This document shows, piece by piece, positions 1-5,377 of a DNA stretch of 5,835 nucleotides (the first letter of the stretch is position 1; each line of letters starts with the position of its first letter). The translations under genes were made by a program, and so were the position numbers. Source of the DNA: DAOTVC01 sp034437215 (lineage in GTDB: Bacteria; Chloroflexota; Anaerolineae; B4-G1; SLSP01); the NCBI GenBank assembly GCA_034437215.1, contig DAOTVC010000057.1, positions 1 to 5,835 of the forward strand, read 5' to 3'. Below the pieces are notes generated by a model, which worked only from the letters and a program-made list of their open reading frames with translations, ran no database searches and was not told where the DNA came from.

Positions 1-63
1 CATTAACCATGGGTAACTCCAAACAGATGATGAACTCGGATAGCCATCCTTAGAAAGACATAG

Positions 64-87
64 CCCGCCGGCGAGGATGCCGGCGGG
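64..87. terminator. GC-rich stem-loop, possible terminator
   Basis: A perfect 9-bp inverted repeat, CCCGCCGGC and GCCGGCGGG, encloses the 6-nt loop GAGGAT. On the plus strand it follows the TAG at 51-53 by ten bases but has no U-run behind it. On the minus strand it is followed by a moderately T-rich stretch (CTATGTCTTTC). It could end transcription in either direction or be a protein-binding palindrome. The structure is certain; the role is inferred. Confidence 0.4.
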
Positions 88-91
88 TCGA

Positions 92-120
92 TTGTGAGAT
101 CAGAACGTGTGTGCTATACT
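92..120 (+). promoter_or_regulatory. Sigma70-type promoter for a short transcript
   Basis: TTGTGA (92-97) and TATACT (115-120) are separated by exactly 17 bases. The -10 matches consensus at 5 of 6 positions and the -35 at 4 of 6. The expected start is near A127. The same pair of hexamers with the same spacing recurs on the minus strand at 1476-1448 before the NTPase gene. That recurrence suggests a genuine promoter type of this organism rather than a chance match. Confidence 0.6.
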
Positions 121-126
121 GTTCTC

Positions 127-191
127 ACCAGGGTGCCAGCATCGCCTTTGGTCAACGCTCCGGACTTCCCCAAGTCGCGGGGCGTTTTTTT
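127..191 (+). ncRNA. Candidate small RNA of about 65 nt
   Basis: A short transcript is predicted from the promoter at 92-120, with a start near 127, and the intrinsic terminator ending at 191. It would contain two hairpins. The first pairs ACCAGGG (127-133) with CTTTGGT (146-152), seven pairs including two G-U. The second is the terminator stem. No start codon with a ribosome-binding site lies inside and no plus-strand gene follows within 1.3 kb, so a leader role is unlikely. I do not recognise it as a known riboswitch or RNA family. It could also be a remnant leader whose gene was lost. Confidence 0.45.
154..191 (+). terminator. Strong intrinsic terminator
   Basis: The left arm AACGCTCCGGACTT (154-167) pairs through a CCCC loop with AAGTCGCGGGGCGTT (172-186). 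There is one bulged G and one G-U pair. Seven T residues follow directly (185-191). This is a textbook rho-independent terminator on the plus strand. Confidence 0.8.
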
Positions 192-203
192 GTGTCTGAG
201 ACA

Positions 204-231
204 AGTATAGAACACTCCTCACAGGATGCAA
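204..231 (-). promoter_or_regulatory. Opposing promoter-like site
   Basis: On the minus strand TTGCAT (231-226) and TATACT (209-204) are 16 bases apart. The -10 is good and the -35 matches consensus at only 3 of 6 positions. If active, it would start near 197 and transcribe the exact complement of the candidate sRNA, possibly ending at the hairpin 87-64. It lies in the right arm of the inverted repeat at 109-215, so the similarity to the facing -10 may reflect shared origin. Confidence 0.3.
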
Positions 232-357
232 GATTAGTGGTTGTTTTTGGAAGCGACTAATCAGTAAAAAGCGGAGGGGTTTTCGGGGGTGCCGGCGGTG
301 AAGATGACCACTAAAGCGACTTAGCTGGTATTTCAGACGAGCTATATGTCCTAGAAC

Positions 358-387
358 ACAGAGCTCCAGCGCAAGCTGGGGCTCTGT
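358..387 (-). terminator. Long stem-loop behind the 405-827 gene
   Basis: ACAGAGCTCCAGC (358-370) and GCTGGGGCTCTGT (375-387) form a 13-bp stem with one G-U or A-C position, closed by a GCAA loop as read on the plus strand. It begins 17 bases past the stop codon of the minus-strand gene ending at 405. On that strand a weakly T-rich GTGTTCT overlaps and follows the stem. Position suggests a terminator or 3'-end stabiliser for the two minus-strand genes; the poor U-tract lowers confidence. Confidence 0.5.
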
Positions 388-404
388 CGATACAGCGGTG
401 TTAC

Positions 405-827
405 TCAGGAAAACAGCGTCATCTGCTCCACCGGCAGCGCCGCTTGGACCAGGGCGCGTTTCTCCTTACGGGAGAGGCGGCCCTCCTGCTCCAACGCGGC
501 TTCCAACTGCCGGCGCGCCTGCTCCAGCGCCTGTTGCCAGGTGAGGGTGGGCGTGGGCGGGGTGGGGAGCCGGGGCGAGGTGGCCGTGGGGCTGCCCAGC
601 GGGCTGTCGGTGCTGACCTGGGGTACCGCAAAGAGCGCCTTGATGTCGGGGAGTTCCCGGCCTTCCAGCACGTTGCGGGCCAATTCGGTCATGAAGTTCT
701 CGCCATCGTCGGGGACGATAGCGCCGCCGACCTCGTCGCCGTAGAGCAACTGGGCGGCCTTCATCTTCGCCCCCATCAGGCGCACGGCGTCCTCCTCCAG
801 GATGTCGGAGTAGGAGGGGAAGATCAC
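405..827 (-). CDS. Hypothetical 140-aa protein, probable truncated C-terminus of a SNF2-type helicase
   Basis: The first 66 residues (for example EEDAVRLMGAKMKAAQLLYG at 11-30, then DEVGGAIV at 31-38) remind me strongly of the segment that follows the helicase motifs in SNF2/DEAD-type helicases. No Walker or helicase motif is present. A Pro/Thr/Ser-rich linker follows at about 72-95, then a charged helical, possibly coiled-coil stretch (98-131), ending in VEQMTLFS. The only available start is GTG at 827, with no Shine-Dalgarno. The frame stays open upstream just five codons (SVFVK) to a TAA at 843-845, so the homologous reading seems to begin before any start codon. This fits a 5'-deleted remnant just 55 bases behind the NTPase stop. 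It might be expressed by read-through from that gene. The helicase kinship is from memory and not certain; a small intact gene remains possible. Confidence 0.5.
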   Translation of the reverse strand: MIFPSYSDILEEDAVRLMGAKMKAAQLLYGDEVGGAIVPDDGENFMTELARNVLEGRELPDIKALFAVPQVSTDSPLGSPTATSPRLPTPPTPTLTWQQALEQARRQLEAALEQEGRLSRKEKRALVQAALPVEQMTLFS

Positions 828-869
828 CTTGACAAAGACACTTTACCGGCGGGGGAGCGGCGCGCGCTT

Positions 870-897
870 TAGAGGGCACCTGCTAGAGGGCGCCTGC
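870..897. repeat. 14-bp tandem duplication at the NTPase 3' end
   Basis: TAGAGGGCACCTGC (870-883) and TAGAGGGCGCCTGC (884-897) are adjacent copies differing at one base. On the minus strand the inner copy encodes the NTPase ending Ala-Gly-Ala-Leu-stop. The outer copy would spell the same ending out of frame with respect to the first. It lies next to the point where the 405-827 remnant loses its 5' part, so it may be a scar of the rearrangement. Confidence 0.75.
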
Positions 898-1416
898 CTC
901 CCGCAGCCACGCCACCACCTGCTGCGCCATCCTCTTGCGGTTGCGCTCCTCCACCTCCCACACGGTGACCGGTGCCAGGGACTTGAAGAGGTCGGCGTGG
1001 GGGTGGGGTTTGAGCAGGATGGTGCCGAGGATGACGTTCGGCCCGAGGATCGCCTCCATCACCGTCGTCTGGAAGGTCGGCGAGAAGAGCTCCATCCTGC
1101 CGATCTCGTCGACCACGACGACCTTGCCGGCCTCCATCGCCCGCCGCAGCGCCCGCACCCCCACCCGGTCGAGGGCCTTCACGTCCACGCCGTAGCGCCC
1201 GACGCGGGGCGCGGTGCGTCCGCGGAGCTCCTTGTGGGCCAGGATCGTCCGCTTGCCGTCGAGGGTGATGAGCTCGAAGCCCTTCCGCCCGCCGGGTCCG
1301 CTGATCTCCTGCGTGTAGAAGCCGCCCGCGCGCGCGCCCAGCTTCTCCAACACCTCCTTGATGATCGTCGTCTTGCCTATCCCCGGATGGCCTGTCAACA
1401 ACAGTGTCTTGCCCAT
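883..1416 (-). CDS. THEP1-type nucleoside-triphosphatase (NTPase_1 family)
   Basis: The 177-aa protein is a P-loop NTPase of the small cytoplasmic THEP1 group, which hydrolyses nucleoside triphosphates and whose physiological role is poorly known. Visible motifs are Walker A GHPGIGKT (9-16), GGFYTQEI (31-38), GFELI (46-50), VGRYGVDV (72-79), and a Walker B with family-typical extension, VVVVDEIGRMEL (99-110). GPNVILGTI (125-133) follows in the region expected for the last core strand. Length fits the usual 170-190 aa. ATG at 1416 is preceded by GGAGGAG (1424-1418), which leaves a short gap of about 3 nt from GGAGG. The eight residues before the P-loop are what the family normally has, so the start is good. 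It is divergent from the glycan operon and driven by the promoter at 1448-1476, leaving a leader of about 25 nt. Confidence 0.9.
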   Translation of the reverse strand: MGKTLLLTGHPGIGKTTIIKEVLEKLGARAGGFYTQEISGPGGRKGFELITLDGKRTILAHKELRGRTAPRVGRYGVDVKALDRVGVRALRRAMEAGKVVVVDEIGRMELFSPTFQTTVMEAILGPNVILGTILLKPHPHADLFKSLAPVTVWEVEERNRKRMAQQVVAWLREAGAL

Positions 1417-1426
1417 GCTCCTCCAA

Positions 1427-1455
1427 TTCCCCGAATGAACGCTTTCGAGTATAAT
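1427..1455 (+). promoter_or_regulatory. Probable promoter of the UXS-Nudix-ligase operon
   Basis: A perfect TATAAT (1450-1455) lies 17 bases behind a poor -35 (TTCCCC, 1427-1432). The start would be near 1462, giving a leader of about 110 nt before the ATG at 1572. The -10 shares four bases with the minus-strand -10 of the NTPase gene. Polymerase could therefore not occupy both promoters at once. The weak -35 suggests an activator or a modest promoter. Confidence 0.45.
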
Positions 1456-1476
1456 CCCATCGTACTGGAATCACAA
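1448..1476 (-). promoter_or_regulatory. Promoter of the NTPase gene
   Basis: On the minus strand TTGTGA (1476-1471), a 17-base spacer, and TATACT (1453-1448) precede the NTPase start by about 32 bases. The predicted start point is near 1441. Hexamers and spacing are identical to the promoter at 92-120. The -10 overlaps the plus-strand TATAAT at 1450-1455. Confidence 0.6.
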
Positions 1477-1511
1477 TCTTACGGCACGCGAGTTCGATAG
1501 CGTAGCGCGCC

Positions 1512-1566
1512 CCTCCGGTGGGTGAACCTCGGACGGGAGCGCTCCGCAGCCACCCATCCAAGGAGG
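1512..1566 (+). promoter_or_regulatory. Leader stem-loop masking the Shine-Dalgarno of the UXS gene
   Basis: CCTCC (1512-1516) can pair with GGAGG (1562-1566), the core of the Shine-Dalgarno AAGGAGG. Directly inside, GGTGGGTG (1517-1524) pairs with CACCCATC (1551-1558) with one G-U. Together they make 13 pairs broken only by the 3-nt bulge CAA (1559-1561). The 26-nt apical part may form a further small helix, CGGA (1530-1533) with TCCG (1543-1546). Folding would hide the ribosome-binding site five bases before the ATG. This could be a thermosensor, a ligand-responsive leader or a binding site for a regulator; I recognise no known riboswitch. GC-rich DNA forms such pairings readily by chance. 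Confidence 0.4.
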
Positions 1567-1571
1567 CAGCA

Positions 1572-2522
1572 ATGCGCATACTCATCACCGGCGGTGCGGG
1601 CTTCATCGGCTCCCACCTCTGTGACCGCTATCTGGAGCAGGGTCACGAGGTCATCGCCATGGACAATCTGAGCACCGGTTCGGAGAACAACATCGCTCAC
1701 CTGGTCGGTCACCCGCGCTTCGAGTTCATCAAGCACGACGTCACTCACTACATCTACGTGGCGGGCGCCCTGGACATGGTGCTGCACCTCGCCTCCCTGC
1801 CCAGCCCCGTCGACTACTTGAACTTTCCCATCCAGACCCTCAAGGTGGGGGCCCTGGGCACACACAACTCGCTGGGCCTGGCCCTCGCCAAGGGTGCGCA
1901 GTTCCTCCTCGCCTCCACCTCGGAGGTCTATGGCGATCCCCTGGAGCATCCCCAGCAGGAGAACTACTGGGGTAACGTCAATCCCGTCGGCCCCCGGGGC
2001 GTCTACGACGAGAGCAAGCGCTTCGCCGAGGCGCTCACGATGGCCTACCACCGCTATCACGACGTCGACACCCGCATCGTGCGCATCTTCAACACCTACG
2101 GACCGCGCATGCGCCTCGACGACGGGCGCGTGGTGCCCAACTTCATTCGTCAGGCGCTTCTGGAGAAGCCGCTGACGGTCTACGACGAGGGTTCTCGTAC
2201 CCGCTCCTTCTGCTACGTCTCCGACCTGGTGGAGGGAATCGTGCGCCTTATGGAGTCCGACCTGGTCGCTCCGGTGAACCTGGGCAACAACGACGAGTAC
2301 ACCATCCTGGAGTTCGCCCACAAGGTGCTGGAGGTGACGGGCAGCCCCTCGGAAGTCACCTTCGTCCACCCCACCGACGCGCGCACCAAGGACGATCCCA
2401 AGGTCCGCTGCCCCGATATCACCCGCGCCCGCACGGAGCTGGGATGGCGTCCTCGTGTGTCGCTGGAGGAGGGATTGGCGAAGACGGCGGCCGACTTCGC
2501 CCCACGTCTCGGGATCAACTGA
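1572..2522 (+). CDS. UDP-glucuronate decarboxylase (UDP-xylose synthase), SDR family
   Basis: The 316-aa cytoplasmic enzyme should convert UDP-glucuronate to UDP-xylose with bound NAD. The nucleotide-binding GGAGFIG is at 7-13, with DNLSTG at 31-36 after the second strand. STSEVYGDP (115-123) contains the serine/threonine and the glutamate typical of this enzyme. YWGNVNPVGPRGVYDESK (132-149) carries the catalytic Tyr145 and Lys149. RIFNTYGPRM (171-180), DDGRVVPNFI (183-192) and RTRSFCYV (209-216) are near-signature stretches of UXS. SPVDYLNFPIQTLK (78-91) replaces the commoner ASPxxY form. Length matches bacterial UXS. The ATG at 1572 is chosen over an in-frame GTG at 1518 because AAGGAGG sits 5 nt before it and the Rossmann fold starts there. 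It is the first gene of a three-gene operon. A related dTDP- or UDP-glucose dehydratase/epimerase activity is a less likely alternative. Confidence 0.88.
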   Translation: MRILITGGAGFIGSHLCDRYLEQGHEVIAMDNLSTGSENNIAHLVGHPRFEFIKHDVTHYIYVAGALDMVLHLASLPSPVDYLNFPIQTLKVGALGTHNSLGLALAKGAQFLLASTSEVYGDPLEHPQQENYWGNVNPVGPRGVYDESKRFAEALTMAYHRYHDVDTRIVRIFNTYGPRMRLDDGRVVPNFIRQALLEKPLTVYDEGSRTRSFCYVSDLVEGIVRLMESDLVAPVNLGNNDEYTILEFAHKVLEVTGSPSEVTFVHPTDARTKDDPKVRCPDITRARTELGWRPRVSLEEGLAKTAADFAPRLGIN

Positions 2523-2986
2523 TGGCCCGCATCCCCACCGTACTGGTCTACCTGCGCCGCGGCGACGAGGTGCTCCTCATGCACCGGGCCAAGGAGCCGA
2601 ATCTGGGGCTGTGGGTGGCTCCGGGTGGCAAGGTAGAGGTGGACGAGGCGCCCCACGATACCGCCCGGCGGGAGGTTCTCGAGGAGACGGGGCTGACGAT
2701 CACGGATCTGGCCTTCCGCGGCTTCTGCACCGAGGTCTCGCCCCTCTCCGACTGGCAGTGGTTTCTCTTCATCTTCGTCACCTCCGCCTTCAAAGGGGAG
2801 TTGCACCCCGACCTCCGCGAGGGGGCCCTCGCCTGGGTCCCCGTGGAGCGCTACCTGGCAGAGCTCCCCATCCCGCAGGCCGACGCCATCTTCGCCCCCC
2901 GCGTGCTCGATCCCGAGGGTGGGTTCTTCCACGCCAAGTTCGTCTACGACGCCGACCTGCGGCTGGTGGAATGGGTGGCCTACTGA
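2522..2986 (+). CDS. Nudix hydrolase (MutT/MTH1-like)
   Basis: The 154-aa protein has a complete Nudix box, G36-x5-E42-x7-R50-E51-V52-x-E54-E55-x-G57-L58, which binds Mg2+ and cleaves nucleoside diphosphates linked to another moiety. The segment before it, VLLMHRAKEPNLGLWVAPGG (17-36), resembles 8-oxo-dGTP diphosphatases of the MutT/MTH1 type. Substrate cannot be fixed from sequence, and the operon context also allows a nucleotide-sugar or nucleotide-pool role. Its ATG overlaps the UXS stop by one base (TGATG), which implies translational coupling, and no separate Shine-Dalgarno is needed. The frame is open further upstream inside the UXS gene, but residues before this Met are low-complexity and out of keeping with the family. 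Its end overlaps the ligase gene by 16 nt. Confidence 0.88.
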   Translation: MARIPTVLVYLRRGDEVLLMHRAKEPNLGLWVAPGGKVEVDEAPHDTARREVLEETGLTITDLAFRGFCTEVSPLSDWQWFLFIFVTSAFKGELHPDLREGALAWVPVERYLAELPIPQADAIFAPRVLDPEGGFFHAKFVYDADLRLVEWVAY

Positions 2987-4455
2987 CCCGTCTCCGTCTG
3001 CGCGACCCCCATCCCCTTCTGCTGCCGGGGCTTCTGGCTCTGGTGGGATGTGGGTGGGGGCTGCTCCTGGTGCGCCTGCCGTTCCTCGACGGGCTCCTCC
3101 TCACGGTGGTGGTGATGGTAGCCGTCGGCACGCTGATCGAGCCCCTCGTGGGCGTCGGTGCGGCGCTCTTCCTCGGCCCTCTCTGGGCGTGGCTGCGGGC
3201 CGAGTGGCCCCAGGTGCCGCCCCTCATCGGACAGTACGTCTTCGCCCTCACCGTCGCCCTCTGGATCGCCCGCGGGCTGGCCCGGCGGGATCTGCGCCTG
3301 CCGCTGCCGCCCCTGCTCCTCCCCCTCGTGACCTTCGTGGGCGTCGCCCTGCTCTCCCTCTGGAGCCCCGTCGACCTCTGGGTCGGCTTCCTGGAGTGGG
3401 TCAAGTGGGGGCAGATCCTGCTCATCTTCCTCGTGGTCTACGAGCAGTTGAGTGGAGAGGGGGGGCGGCGGCGGGTGATCGCGCTCCTGTTGATCCTGCT
3501 GGCGGTGGCCCTCTTCCAGGCGGGCGTGGGACTCTGGCAGTTCGCTCTTCGGGGTGAGGGGCCCCAGCACTTCGCCATCGACGAACGCTTCTACCGCGCC
3601 TACGGCACCTTCGAGCAGCCTAACCCCTTCGGCGGTTTCAGCGCCTTACTGGGGGCGCTGCTGACGGGCCTGGTGCTGGGGGTGTTCATGGAAGCGCTGG
3701 AGACGCGGCGTGGGCCCCGCCCCTGGATCTGGCCCCTCGCCGCCGCCGGGGCAGTCGTCGGGGGAGCCCTGCTCGCCTCCTGGTCCCGCGGGGCCTGGAT
3801 GGGCTTTGGGGCGGCGCTGCTGGTGATGCTCGCGCTCCTGCCCCGGCGTCTCCTGCTGGGGCTGTTACTGGTCACCGTCCTCATCGGCGGGGGGGTGGCC
3901 CTCTACGTCACGGGCCTGCTCCCCGCCTCGATCTCCTCGCGCCTGGTGAGCTTCGTGGGGTACACGCGCTTCGAGGACGTGCGCGGCACCCCCATCAACG
4001 ACGCCAACTACGCCGTCCTGGAGCGGATGGCCCACTGGCAGGCGGCGCTGGAGATGTGGCGGGCCAACTTCTGGCTGGGGGTCGGCTTTGGCGGCTACGA
4101 GCCCGCCTATTCCGACTACGCCCTCATCAACTGGCCCTTCGCCCTGGGCCACGCGCACAACTACTACCTCAACCTGCTGGCGGAGACGGGTCTCCTGGGC
4201 CTGCTGGCCTACCTGCTGCTCTTTGCGCTAACCCTGGTGGGGGTGTTGCGCGCCACCCGCCGCCTCAGCGGCTGGGAGCGGGGCGTGGCCGTGGGGCTGG
4301 TGGGAAGCTGGATGCAGCTCTCGACCCACCACCTGGTGGACAACCTGCTCGTCAACAACATCCACCTGCACGTCGGCGCACTCCTCGCCCTGAGCGCCTG
4401 GGTGATCGCGCGTGCCCGTTACGGCTCCTCCGTCCCGGTGACCGGACGCAGCTGA
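2971..4455 (+). CDS. O-antigen ligase / polymerase family membrane protein (Wzy_C, PF04932 type)
   Basis: The 494-aa polytopic membrane protein has roughly 10-12 hydrophobic segments, among them about 17-34, 41-57, 86-100, 113-131, 147-157, 168-186, 222-240, 255-270, 279-311, 405-424 and 464-480. A large extracytoplasmic loop (about 312-395) ends in the family-typical HAHNYYLNLLAETGLLGLL (394-412). In WaaL/PglL-type enzymes a His here is needed for glycan transfer. Other family marks are YGTFEQPNPFGGF (211-223) and the SRGAW after helix ~270 (272-276). It should transfer or polymerise undecaprenyl-linked glycan at the outer face of the membrane. Family membership alone does not separate ligase, polymerase and protein O-oligosaccharyltransferase. 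The ATG at 2971 overlaps the Nudix gene by 16 nt and lacks a clear Shine-Dalgarno, so coupling is likely. The frame continues upstream to 2455, but that part is Arg/Pro-rich shadow of UXS and Nudix. The gene end overlaps the convergent gene by 37 bp. Confidence 0.87.
   Translation: MGGLLTRLRLRDPHPLLLPGLLALVGCGWGLLLVRLPFLDGLLLTVVVMVAVGTLIEPLVGVGAALFLGPLWAWLRAEWPQVPPLIGQYVFALTVALWIARGLARRDLRLPLPPLLLPLVTFVGVALLSLWSPVDLWVGFLEWVKWGQILLIFLVVYEQLSGEGGRRRVIALLLILLAVALFQAGVGLWQFALRGEGPQHFAIDERFYRAYGTFEQPNPFGGFSALLGALLTGLVLGVFMEALETRRGPRPWIWPLAAAGAVVGGALLASWSRGAWMGFGAALLVMLALLPRRLLLGLLLVTVLIGGGVALYVTGLLPASISSRLVSFVGYTRFEDVRGTPINDANYAVLERMAHWQAALEMWRANFWLGVGFGGYEPAYSDYALINWPFALGHAHNYYLNLLAETGLLGLLAYLLLFALTLVGVLRATRRLSGWERGVAVGLVGSWMQLSTHHLVDNLLVNNIHLHVGALLALSAWVIARARYGSSVPVTGRS
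4419..4455. other. Convergent coding overlap of ligase and 305-aa gene
   Basis: The last 12 codons and stop of the ligase gene (plus strand) and of the 305-aa gene (minus strand) occupy the same 37 bp. No terminator fits between them, so the two transcripts must overlap at their 3' ends. On both sides the shared part encodes non-conserved tails (ending TGRS and TGTEEP). Confidence 0.8.
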
Positions 4456-5336
4456 GGCGGCAGAAATCCCAACAGCTGTTCGCAAGTCTGTGGGGAGAGG
4501 GGGTTAAGAATTCCCGGGAGCTGGACGAGCTTCTGGGGCTCGATCCCCTCGCTCTCCATGACGTTGTGCACGGCCGCTGCGATGCGCGCTCCATCGGGGG
4601 ACGACTGGAGCTTGGTGTAGAAGCTCTCCATGGCGTCCGACGCCGCTGCATTGATCAGGTCATCGAGGGGCACCCCCGCCTCGCGCAGCAGACCGATGAG
4701 CCGGTAGAGCTTGCCCGGTTCGATGCCCAGGTCCTTCAACTGCGGCAGGATATAGTCATAGAAGAGCTTCGTCTCCAGCAGGTTCTTTTCCCCCTCCCGC
4801 ACCTGCTGGGTCTCCTTCCAGAGGCGGCGGCCCTTGGTCAACCCCTCGATGATCTGGTGGACGAGCTCCGTGCCGCCCCAGCCGATGACGGCGGCGGTCA
4901 GGAGCCAGTCGATGAGGGTGCCGAGGGTGAAGGCGTCGAAGATGCCCCCGATGCCCAGATCGAAGAGAAGCAGCTCGGTGAAGAGCACCTCCAGTCCCAA
5001 CAGGCGGAAGAAGCGCACGTTGGTCAGCCCGACCAGGATCATCGCCAGGGCCGTGCCCAACCAGTGGGAGAGCTGCTGCTTGTGCAGGATGTAGGCTTCG
5101 TCGTCCGTGCACTCCACACCCTCGCGATTGGGCCAGAGCCCCCGCTGTTCGAAGCGGTTCCAGTAGACCTCCAGCACCCGCTCCGTCATCGTGGCGATCG
5201 CCACGATCGGGGCCAGAATGATCCACAGGGACTCGTCCTCCGCAAGGATGATGGTTCCCTCCTGGGCCAGTACGGTGCCGCAGGAGAGCAACAGGAGCAG
5301 GGACGTCCAGAGAAAGAATAAGGACCAGCGTCGCAT
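4419..5336 (-). CDS. Unrecognised secreted or membrane protein with internal GIEPxKL repeat
   Basis: The 305-aa protein has a clear N-terminal signal: Arg2-Arg3, a hydrophobic core (4-18), and VLA before Q25 as a likely signal peptidase I site. LLSC at 16-19 is a poor lipobox alternative. Hydrophobic stretches at about 37-50, 91-106, 111-131 and 136-153 suggest a membrane domain. The last ~150 residues are a charged, helical soluble domain. In that domain GIEPGKLYRLIGLL (204-217) recurs 60 residues later as GIEPQKLVQLPGIL (264-277). I do not know the family. The ATG at 5336 is chosen because GGAGGTGA (5349-5342), an ideal Shine-Dalgarno, lies 5 nt before it. A GTG three codons earlier lies inside that Shine-Dalgarno. 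The stop lies within the oppositely transcribed ligase gene. Amino-acid composition is balanced and protein-like, so I trust it over the long plus-strand frames in the same place. Confidence 0.8.
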   Translation of the reverse strand: MRRWSLFFLWTSLLLLLSCGTVLAQEGTIILAEDESLWIILAPIVAIATMTERVLEVYWNRFEQRGLWPNREGVECTDDEAYILHKQQLSHWLGTALAMILVGLTNVRFFRLLGLEVLFTELLLFDLGIGGIFDAFTLGTLIDWLLTAAVIGWGGTELVHQIIEGLTKGRRLWKETQQVREGEKNLLETKLFYDYILPQLKDLGIEPGKLYRLIGLLREAGVPLDDLINAAASDAMESFYTKLQSSPDGARIAAAVHNVMESEGIEPQKLVQLPGILNPLSPQTCEQLLGFLPPQLRPVTGTEEP

Positions 5337-5377
5337 CGTCGTCACCTCCGTTGTGGTGGTCAGGGGTTATTATTTGT

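Larger units (their letters stand above)
109..215. repeat. Imperfect inverted repeat bracketing the small-RNA unit
   Basis: GTGTGCTATACTGTTCTCA (109-127), read on the plus strand, matches the minus strand of 215-197 (GTGTTCTATACTTGTCTCA) at 16 of 19 positions. Each arm contains a TATACT -10 box, so the arms point at each other across the sRNA and its terminator. The 107-bp unit could be a tiny non-autonomous element or a pair of facing promoters. I saw no clear target-site duplication outside it. Confidence 0.5.
1..404. other. Left intergenic region without a convincing gene
   Basis: This stretch is less GC-rich than the rest of the window and shows no open frame with protein-like composition. 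A short frame open from the left edge ends at a TAG at 51-53 (last residues MGNSKQMMNSDSHP). It could be the tail of an upstream plus-strand gene or mere chance. After it come a GC-rich hairpin (64-87), a promoter-terminator unit (92-191), an opposing promoter-like site (204-231), about 120 bases in which I see only short inverted or direct repeats (TTAGTGGT near 234 against ACCACTAA near 309; AGCGACT twice), and a long hairpin (358-387) behind the minus-strand gene. Confidence 0.6.

Noticed and set aside
127..191. tRNA or known riboswitch in the short transcript
   Set aside because: There is no cloverleaf or TPsiC-loop sequence, and I could match no riboswitch core motif.
95..199. Minus-strand frame of about 34 codons starting with TTG, across the sRNA
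   Set aside because: It has no Shine-Dalgarno and no ATG or GTG start, and the sequence is better explained by the terminator and promoter on the other strand.
289..324. GTG-started 11-codon frame (MPAVKMTTKAT) behind GGAGGGG
   Set aside because: It is too short, the SD-start distance is 9 nt, and there is no promoter support. Chance is the simplest explanation.
444..879. Overlapping plus- and minus-strand frames across the helicase remnant
   Set aside because: Their translations are low-complexity Arg/Pro/Gly/Ala-rich sequence with no domain. The 405-827 minus frame has a balanced composition and recognisable similarity.
1518..1571. GTG start 18 codons before the UXS ATG
   Set aside because: The ATG at 1572 has AAGGAGG at 5 nt and opens directly into the Rossmann strand. 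The extension has no SD and lies in the leader stem.
1479..2369. Minus-strand frame of 296 codons across the UXS gene
   Set aside because: It is a mirror frame of a GC-rich coding gene, with Val/Asp/His-rich low-complexity translation and no recognisable domain.
2455..2970. Upstream extension of the ligase frame
   Set aside because: The translation is Arg/Pro/Gly-rich low complexity and overlaps the UXS and Nudix genes, both of which have clear motifs. The ligase begins at 2971.
4056..5321. Long plus-strand open frame of 421 codons
   Set aside because: It lies antisense to the 305-aa gene and out of frame with the ligase gene. Its translation is rich in Arg, Gly, Gln and His without motifs, whereas the minus-strand frame has a signal peptide, an ideal SD and a promoter.
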